Shown piece after piece: positions 16,089 to 26,000 of a stretch of 64,000 nt of DNA (the stretch's first letter is position 1; each line of letters opens with the position of its first letter). The stretch is from contig JAHHHY010000012.1 of the NCBI GenBank assembly GCA_019359125.1, positions 62,001 to 126,000 on the forward strand. Direction: 5' to 3'. This DNA is from Pleurocapsa minor GSE-CHR-MK 17-07R. GTDB taxonomy: Bacteria; Chloroflexota; Anaerolineae; Aggregatilineales; Phototrophicaceae. Below the pieces are notes generated by a model that saw nothing but the letters and a program-made list of their open reading frames with translations, did not search any database and was not told the origin of the DNA. The position numbers were made by a program, and so were the translations under genes.

Positions 16089-18569
16089 CTATTCGCGCTT
16101 CCAGAACAGGAATTTGCGGCGCAGCCAGCGGCGCACGATGCCCTCGCGCACATCCGCCCAGGCACTCCCCGCGACATCGTTCTTGATCTCCGCCTCGGCG
16201 TCACGGGCGTGCGGCGGGCCATATTTCTCCGACGAGTACAGCGTGGTGATGGTGCCCACCAGCGGCTCGACAGCCGGCAGCGCCCTGCCCACCACCCGAC
16301 GGCGCTCGTCCGGCGTCTGCTGCGGCTTCGTGCGAATGCCAATGAAGGGCAGATAACGCTCCATGCGCACATACGCCCGCACCACGGCGCTCTTGCGGCG
16401 CAGGCCCGCATACTCCAGCCGCCAGAAGACGAGGCCAAAAATCAGGCCGATCACGATGCCGATCAGCAGCACGATCAGGATGAGCGTCAGGCCGGGCAGG
16501 AACAGCTCAAACGGATTCGGCCGTTCGGGGCGCTGGGCGGGCGGCGGCGTGGGCACCATCGCCACCTGCGGTGTCGGGCTGGGCGACGGCGTCAGCGTGG
16601 GTGTGGCCGTGGGCGGCGCACCGCCGGATTCCGCGCTCGATTCCTCGCCTTCCTGGGTAGCCGTCGAGGTCGGCGGCGGATTGGTCGGCGGGGGCGGCGT
16701 GCTGGTCGGCTGCGGGCTGGGGCTGGGCGACGGCGTGGGCGTCGGCTGATCGTCTTCGGGCAGCGTCAGCGGCAGCACGGGCGTCTCATCCCCGCGGTTC
16801 AGCGGCGACTGCGCCGATGTCGGCTCAAACTCGATCCAGCCATAGCCGGGGAAATACACCTCCACCCACGTGTGGGCATCGCGCTCGCGCACCACATAGG
16901 CGGCCTGCGCTGCGTCATACGTGCCCTGGGCGAAGCCAGCGGCCATGCGCGCCGGGATGCCCAGGCTGCGCAGCATCACCACCATCGCGCTGGCATAGTA
17001 ATTGCAGTAGCCGCGTTTCAGGTCAAACAACACCCAGTCGACCGGGTCCACGCCAGCCGGTGCGCCCGGGATGCGCTCGTCGTAGGTGATGTTGGCGCGC
17101 AGATACGTCTCGATCGCCTTGGCCTGGTCGTAGGGCGTGGTCGCGCCTGCGTTGGCGACGATGTCGCGCGCAAGCTGAATCGTGCGCCCGGTCACGGACG
17201 GGAAATTCGGCGTAAACACCTCGCGCACCCAGGCCGGATACTCGGTGCTGGCCCCGCGCAGTTCGTCGGCTGTGGCGGTCGTCATCAGGCTGGTGGCGGC
17301 ATACGTCTCGCCCTGTTCGATCACCTGCGCCGGCCGAATCACCGAGACAAGCATGGCGTTTTCAGGCGTGTAGCGAATATCGACGCGCCCGCCCAGGTCG
17401 ATCTCAAACGGCTGCGGCGCGGTGTAAATCAGGCGGCTGCCGGTCAGCCCCATGGTGATCGTCTGGCGGACGGGTACGCGCCCGCCCATATCGACCTGCG
17501 GCACGGTCAGGTTGATCGGCGGCTGATTGTCGGTCAGGCGGGTATCAGCGGCCGATGTCCAGCGGCCCATGTCATAATAGTCAAATGTGCGCGAGCGCCA
17601 GTAATAGCGATACTGGGCCGGGGGCGCGTTCACGTACAGCGTGATTTCGTCGCCCAGGCTGATCGCCCCGCCCAGCTGCAGCGAGTCGCCGCCATAGTAG
17701 TCGCTGGTGGCCGCGCCCTGCGTTTCAGCGCTGGAGAACAGCCGCAGCCAGATTTCGCTCAGTTCCTGCAGCGGCTCGCTGGACAAAAATTCCTGGAAGC
17801 TGTCCAGCCGCTCCTGCACGTCGCCCGTGGGAATCAGCCACACGCCCGCAGCCAGCAGCACCAGCAGCGTCCCCACCACATACACGTAGCGGCGCAGGCT
17901 GGGCGGGATGCGCAGGCGCTGTTCCGTCCATTCAGCCGTGTTGGCCTCGATATTGGCGCGCACCACCAGCAGCAGCGACAGCAGCACGAAGATGAAGATA
18001 TACGGCTCCAGATTGGCCGTGCCGATGTAGTACACGCCGTTGACGATGACGATCAGCGCCAGCGGCAGCACGGCGCGCCACACGCGGTTGACGCGAAACA
18101 GGTGCCACGTCAGGTTGAAACCGAGGAACCAGAACAGCCCGCTGATGAGCAGCGTGAAGATCAGGTCATCCTGATTGATGCCGCCGGAAAAGGCGTCGAT
18201 GAACCACTGCACCGAGCGCACGAAGATATCGTTCAGCCCCTGGCCGAATCCGCCGGGCTGGGCAAAGGCCGCCACCAGCAGGATGACGCACAGGCCGTAC
18301 AGCAGGTTCATCACCAGCGCGTACAGCTCGTTATAGCGGCTGCGGCTGACGATATAGCCCAGGCCGACGCTGATGGCGACGGTGGGCAGCAGGATACGCA
18401 GTTGCAGGTTCCAGCCGGCATCGCGCAGCGACAGCGCGGGCAGAATCAGCAGCGCCAGCGCAATCGCCAGCGTGACGATATCGCCAGGGTAGAACCATTG
18501 ACGCCGCGACCGTGACCGGCGCGGGCGGTTGACGTCTTGTCTTGAAATCGGAGGTGCGGAAGTGGCCAT
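16089..18569 (-). CDS. TgpA-like transmembrane transglutaminase/protease-like protein
   Basis: An 826-residue membrane protein. The first ~230 residues hold about six hydrophobic helices (DUF3488-like). A periplasmic or extracellular part follows with a transglutaminase-like core near residues 510-590: RGYCNYYASAMVVMLRSLGIPARMAAGF (Cys about 521), DAHTWVEVYFPGYGWIEFEPT (His about 565). The third catalytic residue, usually Asp in FDPT, is Glu here. Next come a Pro/Thr/Ser linker (PTPTPSPSPSPQPTSTPPP), another membrane helix (ILIVLLIGIVIGLIFGLVFW) and a basic cytoplasmic tail. TgpA proteins usually sit with MoxR ATPase and DUF58 genes; neither is here. ATG 18569 has CGGAAAC upstream. Confidence 0.85.
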   Translation of the reverse strand: MATSAPPISRQDVNRPRRSRSRRQWFYPGDIVTLAIALALLILPALSLRDAGWNLQLRILLPTVAISVGLGYIVSRSRYNELYALVMNLLYGLCVILLVAAFAQPGGFGQGLNDIFVRSVQWFIDAFSGGINQDDLIFTLLISGLFWFLGFNLTWHLFRVNRVWRAVLPLALIVIVNGVYYIGTANLEPYIFIFVLLSLLLVVRANIEANTAEWTEQRLRIPPSLRRYVYVVGTLLVLLAAGVWLIPTGDVQERLDSFQEFLSSEPLQELSEIWLRLFSSAETQGAATSDYYGGDSLQLGGAISLGDEITLYVNAPPAQYRYYWRSRTFDYYDMGRWTSAADTRLTDNQPPINLTVPQVDMGGRVPVRQTITMGLTGSRLIYTAPQPFEIDLGGRVDIRYTPENAMLVSVIRPAQVIEQGETYAATSLMTTATADELRGASTEYPAWVREVFTPNFPSVTGRTIQLARDIVANAGATTPYDQAKAIETYLRANITYDERIPGAPAGVDPVDWVLFDLKRGYCNYYASAMVVMLRSLGIPARMAAGFAQGTYDAAQAAYVVRERDAHTWVEVYFPGYGWIEFEPTSAQSPLNRGDETPVLPLTLPEDDQPTPTPSPSPSPQPTSTPPPPTNPPPTSTATQEGEESSAESGGAPPTATPTLTPSPSPTPQVAMVPTPPPAQRPERPNPFELFLPGLTLILIVLLIGIVIGLIFGLVFWRLEYAGLRRKSAVVRAYVRMERYLPFIGIRTKPQQTPDERRRVVGRALPAVEPLVGTITTLYSSEKYGPPHARDAEAEIKNDVAGSAWADVREGIVRRWLRRKFLFWKRE

Positions 18570-18681
18570 GTGTTTCCGAAACTAAACGGACAACGCACCG
18601 TCATTCTAGGCTGGACAGGCCCGCTGCACAACCCGCGTTCCCCCACCGATTCACGCACTAACCGTTCGCCTGCCCGCCCTG

Positions 18682-18687
18682 TATAAT
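18682..18687 (+). promoter_or_regulatory. -10 box of the rnpB promoter
   Basis: A perfect TATAAT 12 bp before the P1 helix of RNase P RNA. No good TTGACA-like -35 is seen at the right distance. Confidence 0.6.
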
Positions 18688-18698
18688 GGCCATGCGTT

Positions 18699-19060
18699 CA
18701 GGGGACGTCAGGCGATCGCGGCGCTTCGGCGCTGAGGAAAGTCCGCCCTCCACAGGGCAGCGGTGCCGGCTAACGGCCGGGCGGGGCAACCCGACAGACA
18801 GTGCAACAGAGAAGTGTATTGCCGTGGGGCAACCTGCGGCGAGGGTGAAACGGTGGTGTAAAAGACCACCAGCGGCGCTGGTAACAGCATCGGCTTGGCA
18901 AACCTCACCGGGAGCAAGGCAAACAGACGCATTGGGGCGGCCCGTCCCGCAAAAAGCGTCGGGTATGCTGCATGACGCGCAGAGTAATCTGCGTGCTAGA
19001 GAGATGATCGTCCGTGTGGGCTTCGGCCTGCACACAGAAGGCGGCTTATCGACCCCCCTG
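18699..19060 (+). ncRNA. rnpB: RNase P RNA, bacterial class A
   Basis: The catalytic RNA that trims tRNA 5' leaders. The conserved core is easy to read: GAGGAAAGTCCGCC near the 5' end, a GCAACAGAG segment, GGTGAAACGGTGG, GTGTAAAAGACCACCAGC, GGCTTGGCAAACC, GAGCAAGGCAAAC, TAGAGAGATGATCG and the 3' ACAGAAGGCGGCTTATCG. The P1 arms pair as CAGGGG (18699-18704) with CCCCTG (19055-19060). The length of about 362 nt fits an ancestral type A molecule. A TATAAT lies just upstream and a strong terminator follows. Confidence 0.95.
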
Positions 19061-19079
19061 GGCGCCTTCATGAGCAGCA

Positions 19080-19119
19080 AAAAAGGCACGTCACGCGCTT
19101 GCGTATGACGTGCCTTTTT
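19080..19119. terminator. Terminator of rnpB, shared with the convergent ABC exporter operon
   Basis: A perfect 14-bp inverted repeat (19080-19093 with 19106-19119) is flanked by A5 and T5, so it can stop transcription from both sides. Confidence 0.9.
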
Positions 19120-19145
19120 GATGTTGCCTCACACCCGCCGTGCTG

Positions 19146-20987
19146 TTATGCGTGGCTGGGCGCTTCTTCTTCCATCATCGCCTCGGCCTCGGCTTCAAAC
19201 TTCTCCTCGGCTTCGCGGCGGAACTGCTGTGTATACAGGCTGTAGTAGTGCCCGCGCTGGCGCAGCAGCTCGCTGTGCGTGCCCATCTCCGAGATGCCGC
19301 CCTTCTCGATCACGAGGATGCGGTCTGCGCGGCGAATCGTGCTCAGGCGGTGCGCGATGATGAAGCTGGTGCGGCCGTTCATCATCTGTTCCATACCGCG
19401 CTGGATGAGCGCCTCGGTCAGCGTGTCCACCGAGCTGGTGGCCTCGTCCATGATGAACACTTCCGGGTTCGCCAGTACTGCGCGCGCCAGACTGATGAGC
19501 TGTTTCTGGCCCACCGAGAGCAGGTTACCGCCCTCGCCCACTTCCTCCTCATAGCCTTTCGGCAGCGTGACGATGAAGTCGTGCGCGCCGGCCAGCTTCG
19601 AGGCTTCCTCGATTTCGGCATCCGTCGCTTCCAGGCGGCCATAGCGGATGTTCTCGCGGATGTTGCCGCTGAACAGGTGCGGCGTTTGCAGCACCATGCC
19701 GATGCGCGACTGAATCATACGCATGGGCATATCGGTATAGTCGACCCCGTTAATCAGGATGCGTCCGCCGGTCGGCTCATAGAAGCGCGTGACCAGGTTC
19801 ACAATCGTCGACTTGCCCGCGCCCGTCGGCCCCACCAGCGCGATCGTCTCGCCAGCGCGCACCGTCAGGTTGAAGTCCTTCAGCACCGCAGACTCGTCGC
19901 CATAGTGGAACTGCACGTTGTCGAAGACGATGTCGCCGCGAATGGTGCCCACGTCGATCACTGTCGGCTTGTCCACCACGTCGGCCTTGGCGTCGATCAG
20001 CGAGAACACACGCTCGGCGCTGGCCACCCCGTGCTGCATGCTGGCAAACACGCGCGCCAGCTCCAGGATCGGCCACAGCATGAAGGTGATATAGCCGATG
20101 AAGGCCTGAATCCCGCCGATGGTCATGGTGCCCTGGTTGACCTGAATGCCGCCGAACAGCACCACCGCGCCGATACCAAAGGCCATCAGGAGCTGCACCG
20201 CTGGAAGGAACAGCGCCGACAGCCAGGCCGCGCGAAAGGCCGCCTGATAATAGTCGCCGGTCAGCTCGCTGAATTCTTCCAGATTGCGCTTCTCGCGGCG
20301 CAGCGCCTTGGTCACGCGCACGCCGGTGATGTTCTCGTTATAGGCGCCGGTGATGCGCGAGTTGGCCTTGCGGCTCTTGCGATACTCCGACAGGATGCGC
20401 TTCTCAAACCAGATGGCGATGCGCACCAGCACCGGCACCAGCACCAGGATCACCAGGCCCAGCTGCCAGTTGATGAGCATCATGAACGTCAGCGAGACGA
20501 TGATGTTGGTCACGCCCCACGTGATATCCAGCATGCCCCACGTCACCAGGTCGGCGATGCGCTCGGTGTCGCTGGTCAGGCGCGACATGATCCAGCCCAC
20601 GGGCGTCTTGCTGTAGTAGCTCAGCGACAGCCCTTGCAGGTGGTCGAACATCTTCTTGCGCAGGTCATACTGCACGCGCTGGCCCAGGATGCCGCACAGA
20701 TAGATAAAGGCAAACACGAAAGCGGCCTGCACCAGCATGGCGATGATGTACTGCACCGCGACTTCGCCCAGCACCACCTCGTCCCGCGGGATGATGGCGC
20801 GGTCGATCAGCTGCTGCGACAGATACGTCAGGAACGCGTCGATGAACGACACAATCCCCACGGCTGCCACAAATCCCAGCACCCATTTCCAGTACGGCCG
20901 GACGAGCGAGACAATCCTGCGGATCGTCCGCCGGTCCATACTGGCCGCGAATTCTTCTTCCTCAAAACCGTGATATCCGTCAGACAC
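19146..20987 (-). CDS. ABC exporter half-transporter, subunit with degenerate LSVGQ signature
   Basis: A 613-residue half-transporter: about six membrane helices in the first ~320 residues and a C-terminal ATPase. The ATPase has Walker A GPTGAGKS, Q-loop GMVLQTPHLF, Walker B VFIMDEATSSVD with the catalytic Glu, and a switch His in IAHRLST. Its signature reads LSVGQ instead of LSGGQ. It starts at GTG 20987, which overlaps the TGA of the upstream ABC gene by 8 bp (GTGTCTGA), with AAGGAAATC as ribosome site. An acidic tail (EEKFEAEAEAMMEEEAP) ends the protein. It forms a heterodimer with its neighbour; likely substrates are lipids or drugs (family knowledge, not provable here). Confidence 0.92.
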   Translation of the reverse strand: MSDGYHGFEEEEFAASMDRRTIRRIVSLVRPYWKWVLGFVAAVGIVSFIDAFLTYLSQQLIDRAIIPRDEVVLGEVAVQYIIAMLVQAAFVFAFIYLCGILGQRVQYDLRKKMFDHLQGLSLSYYSKTPVGWIMSRLTSDTERIADLVTWGMLDITWGVTNIIVSLTFMMLINWQLGLVILVLVPVLVRIAIWFEKRILSEYRKSRKANSRITGAYNENITGVRVTKALRREKRNLEEFSELTGDYYQAAFRAAWLSALFLPAVQLLMAFGIGAVVLFGGIQVNQGTMTIGGIQAFIGYITFMLWPILELARVFASMQHGVASAERVFSLIDAKADVVDKPTVIDVGTIRGDIVFDNVQFHYGDESAVLKDFNLTVRAGETIALVGPTGAGKSTIVNLVTRFYEPTGGRILINGVDYTDMPMRMIQSRIGMVLQTPHLFSGNIRENIRYGRLEATDAEIEEASKLAGAHDFIVTLPKGYEEEVGEGGNLLSVGQKQLISLARAVLANPEVFIMDEATSSVDTLTEALIQRGMEQMMNGRTSFIIAHRLSTIRRADRILVIEKGGISEMGTHSELLRQRGHYYSLYTQQFRREAEEKFEAEAEAMMEEEAPSHA

Positions 20988-22779
20988 TTGCGATTTCCTT
21001 TTCCAGCTCGCTCTCAATGCGTGCCTGCAGGTCATAAATCTGTCGATAGGTGCCGGGCTGGTTCACCAGCTCGTCGTGGCTGCCGCGCTGCACGATGCGC
21101 CCCTTGTCCATCACCAGGATCTGGTCGGCGATCATCACGCTCTGGATACGATGCGCGATGACGAACGTCGTGCGCGCGCTCATCAGGTTTTCCAGCGCCC
21201 CGCGGATTTCCGCTTCCGTCTCGGTGTCCACCGAGGAGGTCGCGTCGTCCAGCAGCAGGATGCGCGGATTCTTCAGGATGGTGCGGGCGATGGCCACACG
21301 CTGCTTCTGGCCACCAGACAGCGTCACGCCTTTTTCACCCACGATGGTGTCGTAACCCTGCGGGAATTGCAGGATACGCTCGTGGATGGCGGCTGCCTGC
21401 GCCGCAGCGATCACTTCCTCGTCGGTGACCTGGCGGTCCACACCATAGGCGATGTTGTCGCGGATGGTGCGCGAGAACAGGAACGGCTCCTGCTCCACGA
21501 TGCCGATGAAGTCGCGCAGCACCTCTTTCGGGTAGTCCGTCAGCGGCACGCCGTCCAGCAGGATGCGGCCGCTGGTGTATTCATAGAAGCGCGGCAGCAG
21601 GCTGACCAGCGTCGTCTTGCCAGAGCCGGTCGAGCCCAGCAGCGCCACGATCTCGCCCGGCTTGACGCTGAAGCTGATATCGTGCAGCACGGGCACATCG
21701 GTCTCATACTCAAAGCTGACATTCTCGAAGACCAGATCACCCTGCACCGTCTGCGGGCGCTGCGTGCCTTCCTTCAACGGTTCCTGTTCCTCGCGCACGA
21801 CCCCGGCGATGCGGTCAAACGAGACCAGGCCGGTGCTGGCCTGCACGATCAGGCGGCCGAGGCCGCGCATCGGCTGCACAATCCAGATGATCATGCCGGC
21901 GTAGGCCAGGAACGTGCCCAGCGTGATATCGCCGCGCATCACCATCGTCGCGCCCAGCATCAGCCCAGCCAGCATCTGGCCGGATGCCAGGATGTCGCTG
22001 ACGGGCCAGTACAGGCTGTGCAGCGACAGCAGGCGGCGGCCCTTGGCAAAGCGCGACGAATTCTCGTGGTCGAACTTTTTCTCTTCATATGGCTGGCGGG
22101 CAAAGGCCTTCACCACGCGCACGCCTGACAGGTTCTCCTGCAGCACCGTGCTGAGCTTGGCATCAGCCGCCTGATAATCGTCGTAGGCCTTCTCGATGCG
22201 GCGGAAAAAGAACAGCGAGACAATCGCGATGAACGGCACGATGATCGTCGAGCTGAGCGCCAGCGTGGTATTCAGCGAGAGCAGCGCCACGAAGTTGATG
22301 ACGAACAGCAGCAGCACGCGCCCAAGCTGCACCACCTGCTCGCTGTAGAAGCGCTGAATCGCGCTGATGTCGCTGGTCACGCGCTGAATCAGGTCGCCCG
22401 TCTGCGCCTTGTCGTGATACGGGAAGCTGAGGCGCTGCAGGTGGTCGAACATGAAGTTGCGCAGGCGCTGCGTCACGCCTTCGGCGGTCTGCGCCGCCAG
22501 CCGACCGCTCAGGAACGAAAACGCACCTTCCACCAGCGCCAGGCCGATGAAGCTGAGCGCGATCAGCGCCACGGCGCGCACCACGTCTTCCGTCAGCAGG
22601 GCCTCGTCCACAAACGTGGCCAGCAGCAGGAACGATAACGTCTTGGCAATACCGCTCAGCGCCAGCGCCACCATCGAGCCGACGTAAATCGCACGGTATC
22701 CGATCATCAGCGTCCATAAACCGCGTGCGCGGCTGGACGCGATCTGTTTTTGCAAGTCTAGAAAGTCGATTGTGGACAA
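20980..22779 (-). CDS. ABC exporter half-transporter, subunit lacking the catalytic glutamate
   Basis: A 599-residue half-transporter with about six N-terminal membrane helices and an ATPase bearing Walker A GSTGSGKT, a perfect LSGGQKQR signature, and Walker B ILLLDDATSSVD, where Asp replaces the usual catalytic Glu. In heterodimeric exporters (TM287/288, BmrCD) one nucleotide site is degenerate in exactly this way: Asp in Walker B of one subunit and a poor signature in the other. The start is TTG 22779 with CGGAG upstream. First gene of the two-gene operon. Confidence 0.92.
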   Translation of the reverse strand: MSTIDFLDLQKQIASSRARGLWTLMIGYRAIYVGSMVALALSGIAKTLSFLLLATFVDEALLTEDVVRAVALIALSFIGLALVEGAFSFLSGRLAAQTAEGVTQRLRNFMFDHLQRLSFPYHDKAQTGDLIQRVTSDISAIQRFYSEQVVQLGRVLLLFVINFVALLSLNTTLALSSTIIVPFIAIVSLFFFRRIEKAYDDYQAADAKLSTVLQENLSGVRVVKAFARQPYEEKKFDHENSSRFAKGRRLLSLHSLYWPVSDILASGQMLAGLMLGATMVMRGDITLGTFLAYAGMIIWIVQPMRGLGRLIVQASTGLVSFDRIAGVVREEQEPLKEGTQRPQTVQGDLVFENVSFEYETDVPVLHDISFSVKPGEIVALLGSTGSGKTTLVSLLPRFYEYTSGRILLDGVPLTDYPKEVLRDFIGIVEQEPFLFSRTIRDNIAYGVDRQVTDEEVIAAAQAAAIHERILQFPQGYDTIVGEKGVTLSGGQKQRVAIARTILKNPRILLLDDATSSVDTETEAEIRGALENLMSARTTFVIAHRIQSVMIADQILVMDKGRIVQRGSHDELVNQPGTYRQIYDLQARIESELEKEIASV

Positions 22780-22862
22780 CTGATTGTCTCCGCAGTCACG
22801 GCTGACTGAAATGTGTGATTAAGGCAAAACTTAAGGTATACCGACATTCGACTATCGTCAAG

Positions 22863-22922
22863 GGTCAAATGGTCTTATATTCGCGTTTTAATGGTTCATG
22901 AAGGTTCAAAAAGGTCTTCACG
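22863..22922. promoter_or_regulatory. 10-bp tandem GGTTCA-type boxes upstream of the secreted protease
   Basis: GGTTCATGAA (22893), GGTTCAAAAA (22903) and GGTCTTCACG (22913) repeat with exact 10-bp period. Related words GGTCAAAT and GGTCTTAT start at 22863 and 22871. One-turn spacing is typical of a response-regulator binding array. The remainder of the 22780-23008 gap is AT-rich with a possible -10 TATAGT at 22968-22973. Confidence 0.4.
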
Positions 22923-23008
22923 AGACTTCTCCGCCTAAAGTCTTAAGCGTACATTGGCTATATGCTGTATAGTCGAGTGAACGTGAAATGCGTTTTTGAG
23001 GGGGAACC

Positions 23009-26000
23009 ATGCGTCGCGTAACACACTTATTGCTGATGCTCGTCTTTATGCTCGTGGCCACCCATACCATCATCGCCCAGGGGGCTGGCAGGTACACAGG
23101 CACGATATCCAACACTGAATATTTTGCGACCGTTGAGCTGCCAGGCATCACCGAAGGCCAGACGATCAGTATTGAGGCCAACGCGACCAGCGGCAACCTG
23201 GACACGTTGGTGCTGCTGCTCACGCCCGAAGGCGACTGGGTGGGCGAAAACGATGACCGCGAACAGGGCAACTTTAATTCGCTGCTGGTTATCGGTGCGC
23301 CGTTCACCGGCGACTACATCGTCGTCGTCACACGCTATGGCCAGGACACCGGCAGCACCACGGGTGATTTCGAGCTGATTATCGACGTGGGCGGCGCGCA
23401 GCCAGTCGCCAATACCGTCGCGGACATTGGCGTCAACAGTTCCACCGTGATCAATACCGAGGCAGCGGGCTATCCCACGCTGACGCCTTCCCCGGTCATC
23501 GCGGACTGGACGATTCTCGCGTATCTGGATGCCGACAACAATCTTGAAGGCGGCATCATGTACGACCTGGACGAATTCGAGCGCGCTGGCGGCAGCACCG
23601 AATCAGTGCGCGTGGTCGCGCTGCTGGACCGCGCCGAAGACTACGACACATCCAACGGCAACTGGACCGATGCGCGGCTGTATGAGCCGGGCGCAGACAA
23701 GTCAAATGATGCGGCCGTTGTTTATCCGCCCACGCTGGACAGCGACCCGCTGGCCTATATGGGCGAAATCGACATGGGCGCAGACAGCACCCTGCTCAAT
23801 TTCCTGGTGTGGGGCATGCGAACCTATCCGGCTGAACGCTATGCCATCAGCCTGAACAACCACGGCGGCGCCTGGCGTGGCACGGTGTGGGACGACTCGT
23901 CACCGACACACAACAACCTGGGCGTGCTGGAAATGGCCGCTGTGTTTGAGCGCGCGCTGGCCGAGGTAGGCCGTGACAAATTTGACCTGCTCATCAACGA
24001 CTCGTGCCTGATGGCCAGCGTGGAAAACTTCGCGGCGCTGGCGCCCTATTTTGACTATGCATTCAGCTCGCCGGAAATCATGAACAATCCCGGCTTCGAC
24101 ATGACGACGATGACCGAGACGCTGAATGCGAATCCGGATATCGCCATTCCCGAGCTGGGCCAGATCATGGCCGACAAATACATGCAGGACATGAACCTGG
24201 GCTTCGCGCAGATGGCGACCTATATGGGCGTGGCCGTCATCGACCTGTCGCAGTTTGGCAGTTTAGTCGACAGCCTGGCGCAGTTCACCGATTTCGTCAC
24301 CAACAAGCCGGAATCGCACATGGGCCTGCTGGGACGCGCGCGTGCCAACGCCTACACCTATTCGACCTGGGCGGGCAGCTATGAGCAGATTGACGTGGGC
24401 GACCTGATGACGCGCATCGTGCAGGGCACCGCCGATGATGATATGCGGGCGCGGGCGCAGGCGGTCATCGATACGCTGGACGATGCGATCGTCTACAGCA
24501 CCGCCGGCGACCTGCTGTCGCAGGAAACCAGCTTCTACAATATCTTCTTCCCGCTGGGCACCTTCGCCTATGACCCCAGCTACTCGCAGCTTACCCCGCT
24601 GCCGGGCTGGGGCAATTTCCTGCAGACATATTTCAGCAGCATCAACGCTGACGATGGCGAGCTGGGCTTTGACGCCGGCTTCCGCGCGCCGGAAGTACGC
24701 GTGACCAACGTCTTCCCGGTGCAGACGAGCATCTACGCCCCGCCGGTGATTTCGATGGAAGTCGTGGGCAACAACGTCTCGCATGGCGACTTCACCGTGG
24801 ACCGCGTGCTGGAGGACGGCGGCCTGCTGCGCCTGACACAGCGCCGCATCCTGACCGAGACAATCACCGACGAAGGCTTTGTCGAGTATGTCAACTTCTG
24901 GCATCCTGGCGTGGACGACTTCGAGTTTACGTGGGGCGCCAGCATCCCGTTTGTGACCGACGGCAATATCTCCAATCCGGAGCGCGTGGTCGATGCCGGC
25001 GAAGTCACCTCGCTCTCTGGCGTGTACCTGTATCCCAACAGTGACGTGCCGATCGACGTAGACATCATCTTCGACCAGTTCGGCAGCTTCAACGCCATGA
25101 TCTCGCGCCAGCGCGACTCGGCGGGCTTCGCCAATATCCGGCCCGAAACAGGCGGCCTGTTCGTGGCCTATCGCCATCTGGTCACCCCGGACGGCGAAAG
25201 CTATGCGGAATATGGCAACGAATACGTGTGGCCCGAAGGCGGCATCTCGTGGCGCAACCGCCCCGCCCCCACAGGCCTGTACAACCTCGGCTTCCTCGTG
25301 ACTGGCTTCACCGGTGACAGCGGCTTCAGCGCCACCACCGTGCAGGTCAACCATGACGATGTGAACGAGAATTATCGCGGCTACGTCGACGACGAATGGG
25401 GCTACAACTTCGTCTATCCGTCTGACTGGACCGGCTTCACCTACTTCTCGCAAAACGGCTGGGAAAGCGCCAACAGCCCGACTCAGGACCAGTTCATCTA
25501 TGTATACCCGGTGGAACCGTCGGCTACCGACCCGCTGACTGTGGCCAACGAGACGATGGCCCAGTATGGCGTGACCATCCAGAATCCGACGCCGATTGTG
25601 ATCGATGGACGTGATGCGGTGGAATTCACCTATGAGTGGGTGGTCGAAAACGGCACCGTGTACAGCGGGCGCGCATTCGCCGTGTATCAGGAATCGATCG
25701 GGCTGGGGCTGGTCTTTGCTTCAGAAGCGATCAACGGCGCCGAGTTCGACACGACCTACGAGCTGCTGCGCGATTCGACCGTCTTCTTTGACCCGGCCGA
25801 TATCGCCAAGCTGGACACCGGCAAGTGGTACACCGACTTCACCGACAATGCCTCGTTCCCGGTGCTGGAGGACTGGGGCACGCCGTTCCTGTTTGACAAC
25901 GAATGGCGCATGTATGCCGAGGACGGCAGCGACAGCACGATCGTGAATATCGCCATCACCGAACGCCCGGCGAACAACGCCAGTGATGTCATTGGCGACC

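Noticed and set aside
16068-18515. Very long plus-strand open frame (815 codons) opposite the transglutaminase gene
   Set aside because: It is rich in Arg, His and Gln without family motifs and is exactly antisense to a gene with clear domains; it is a codon-bias shadow.
19140-21161. Long plus-strand open frame opposite the ABC exporter
   Set aside because: Antisense shadow of well-supported ABC genes.
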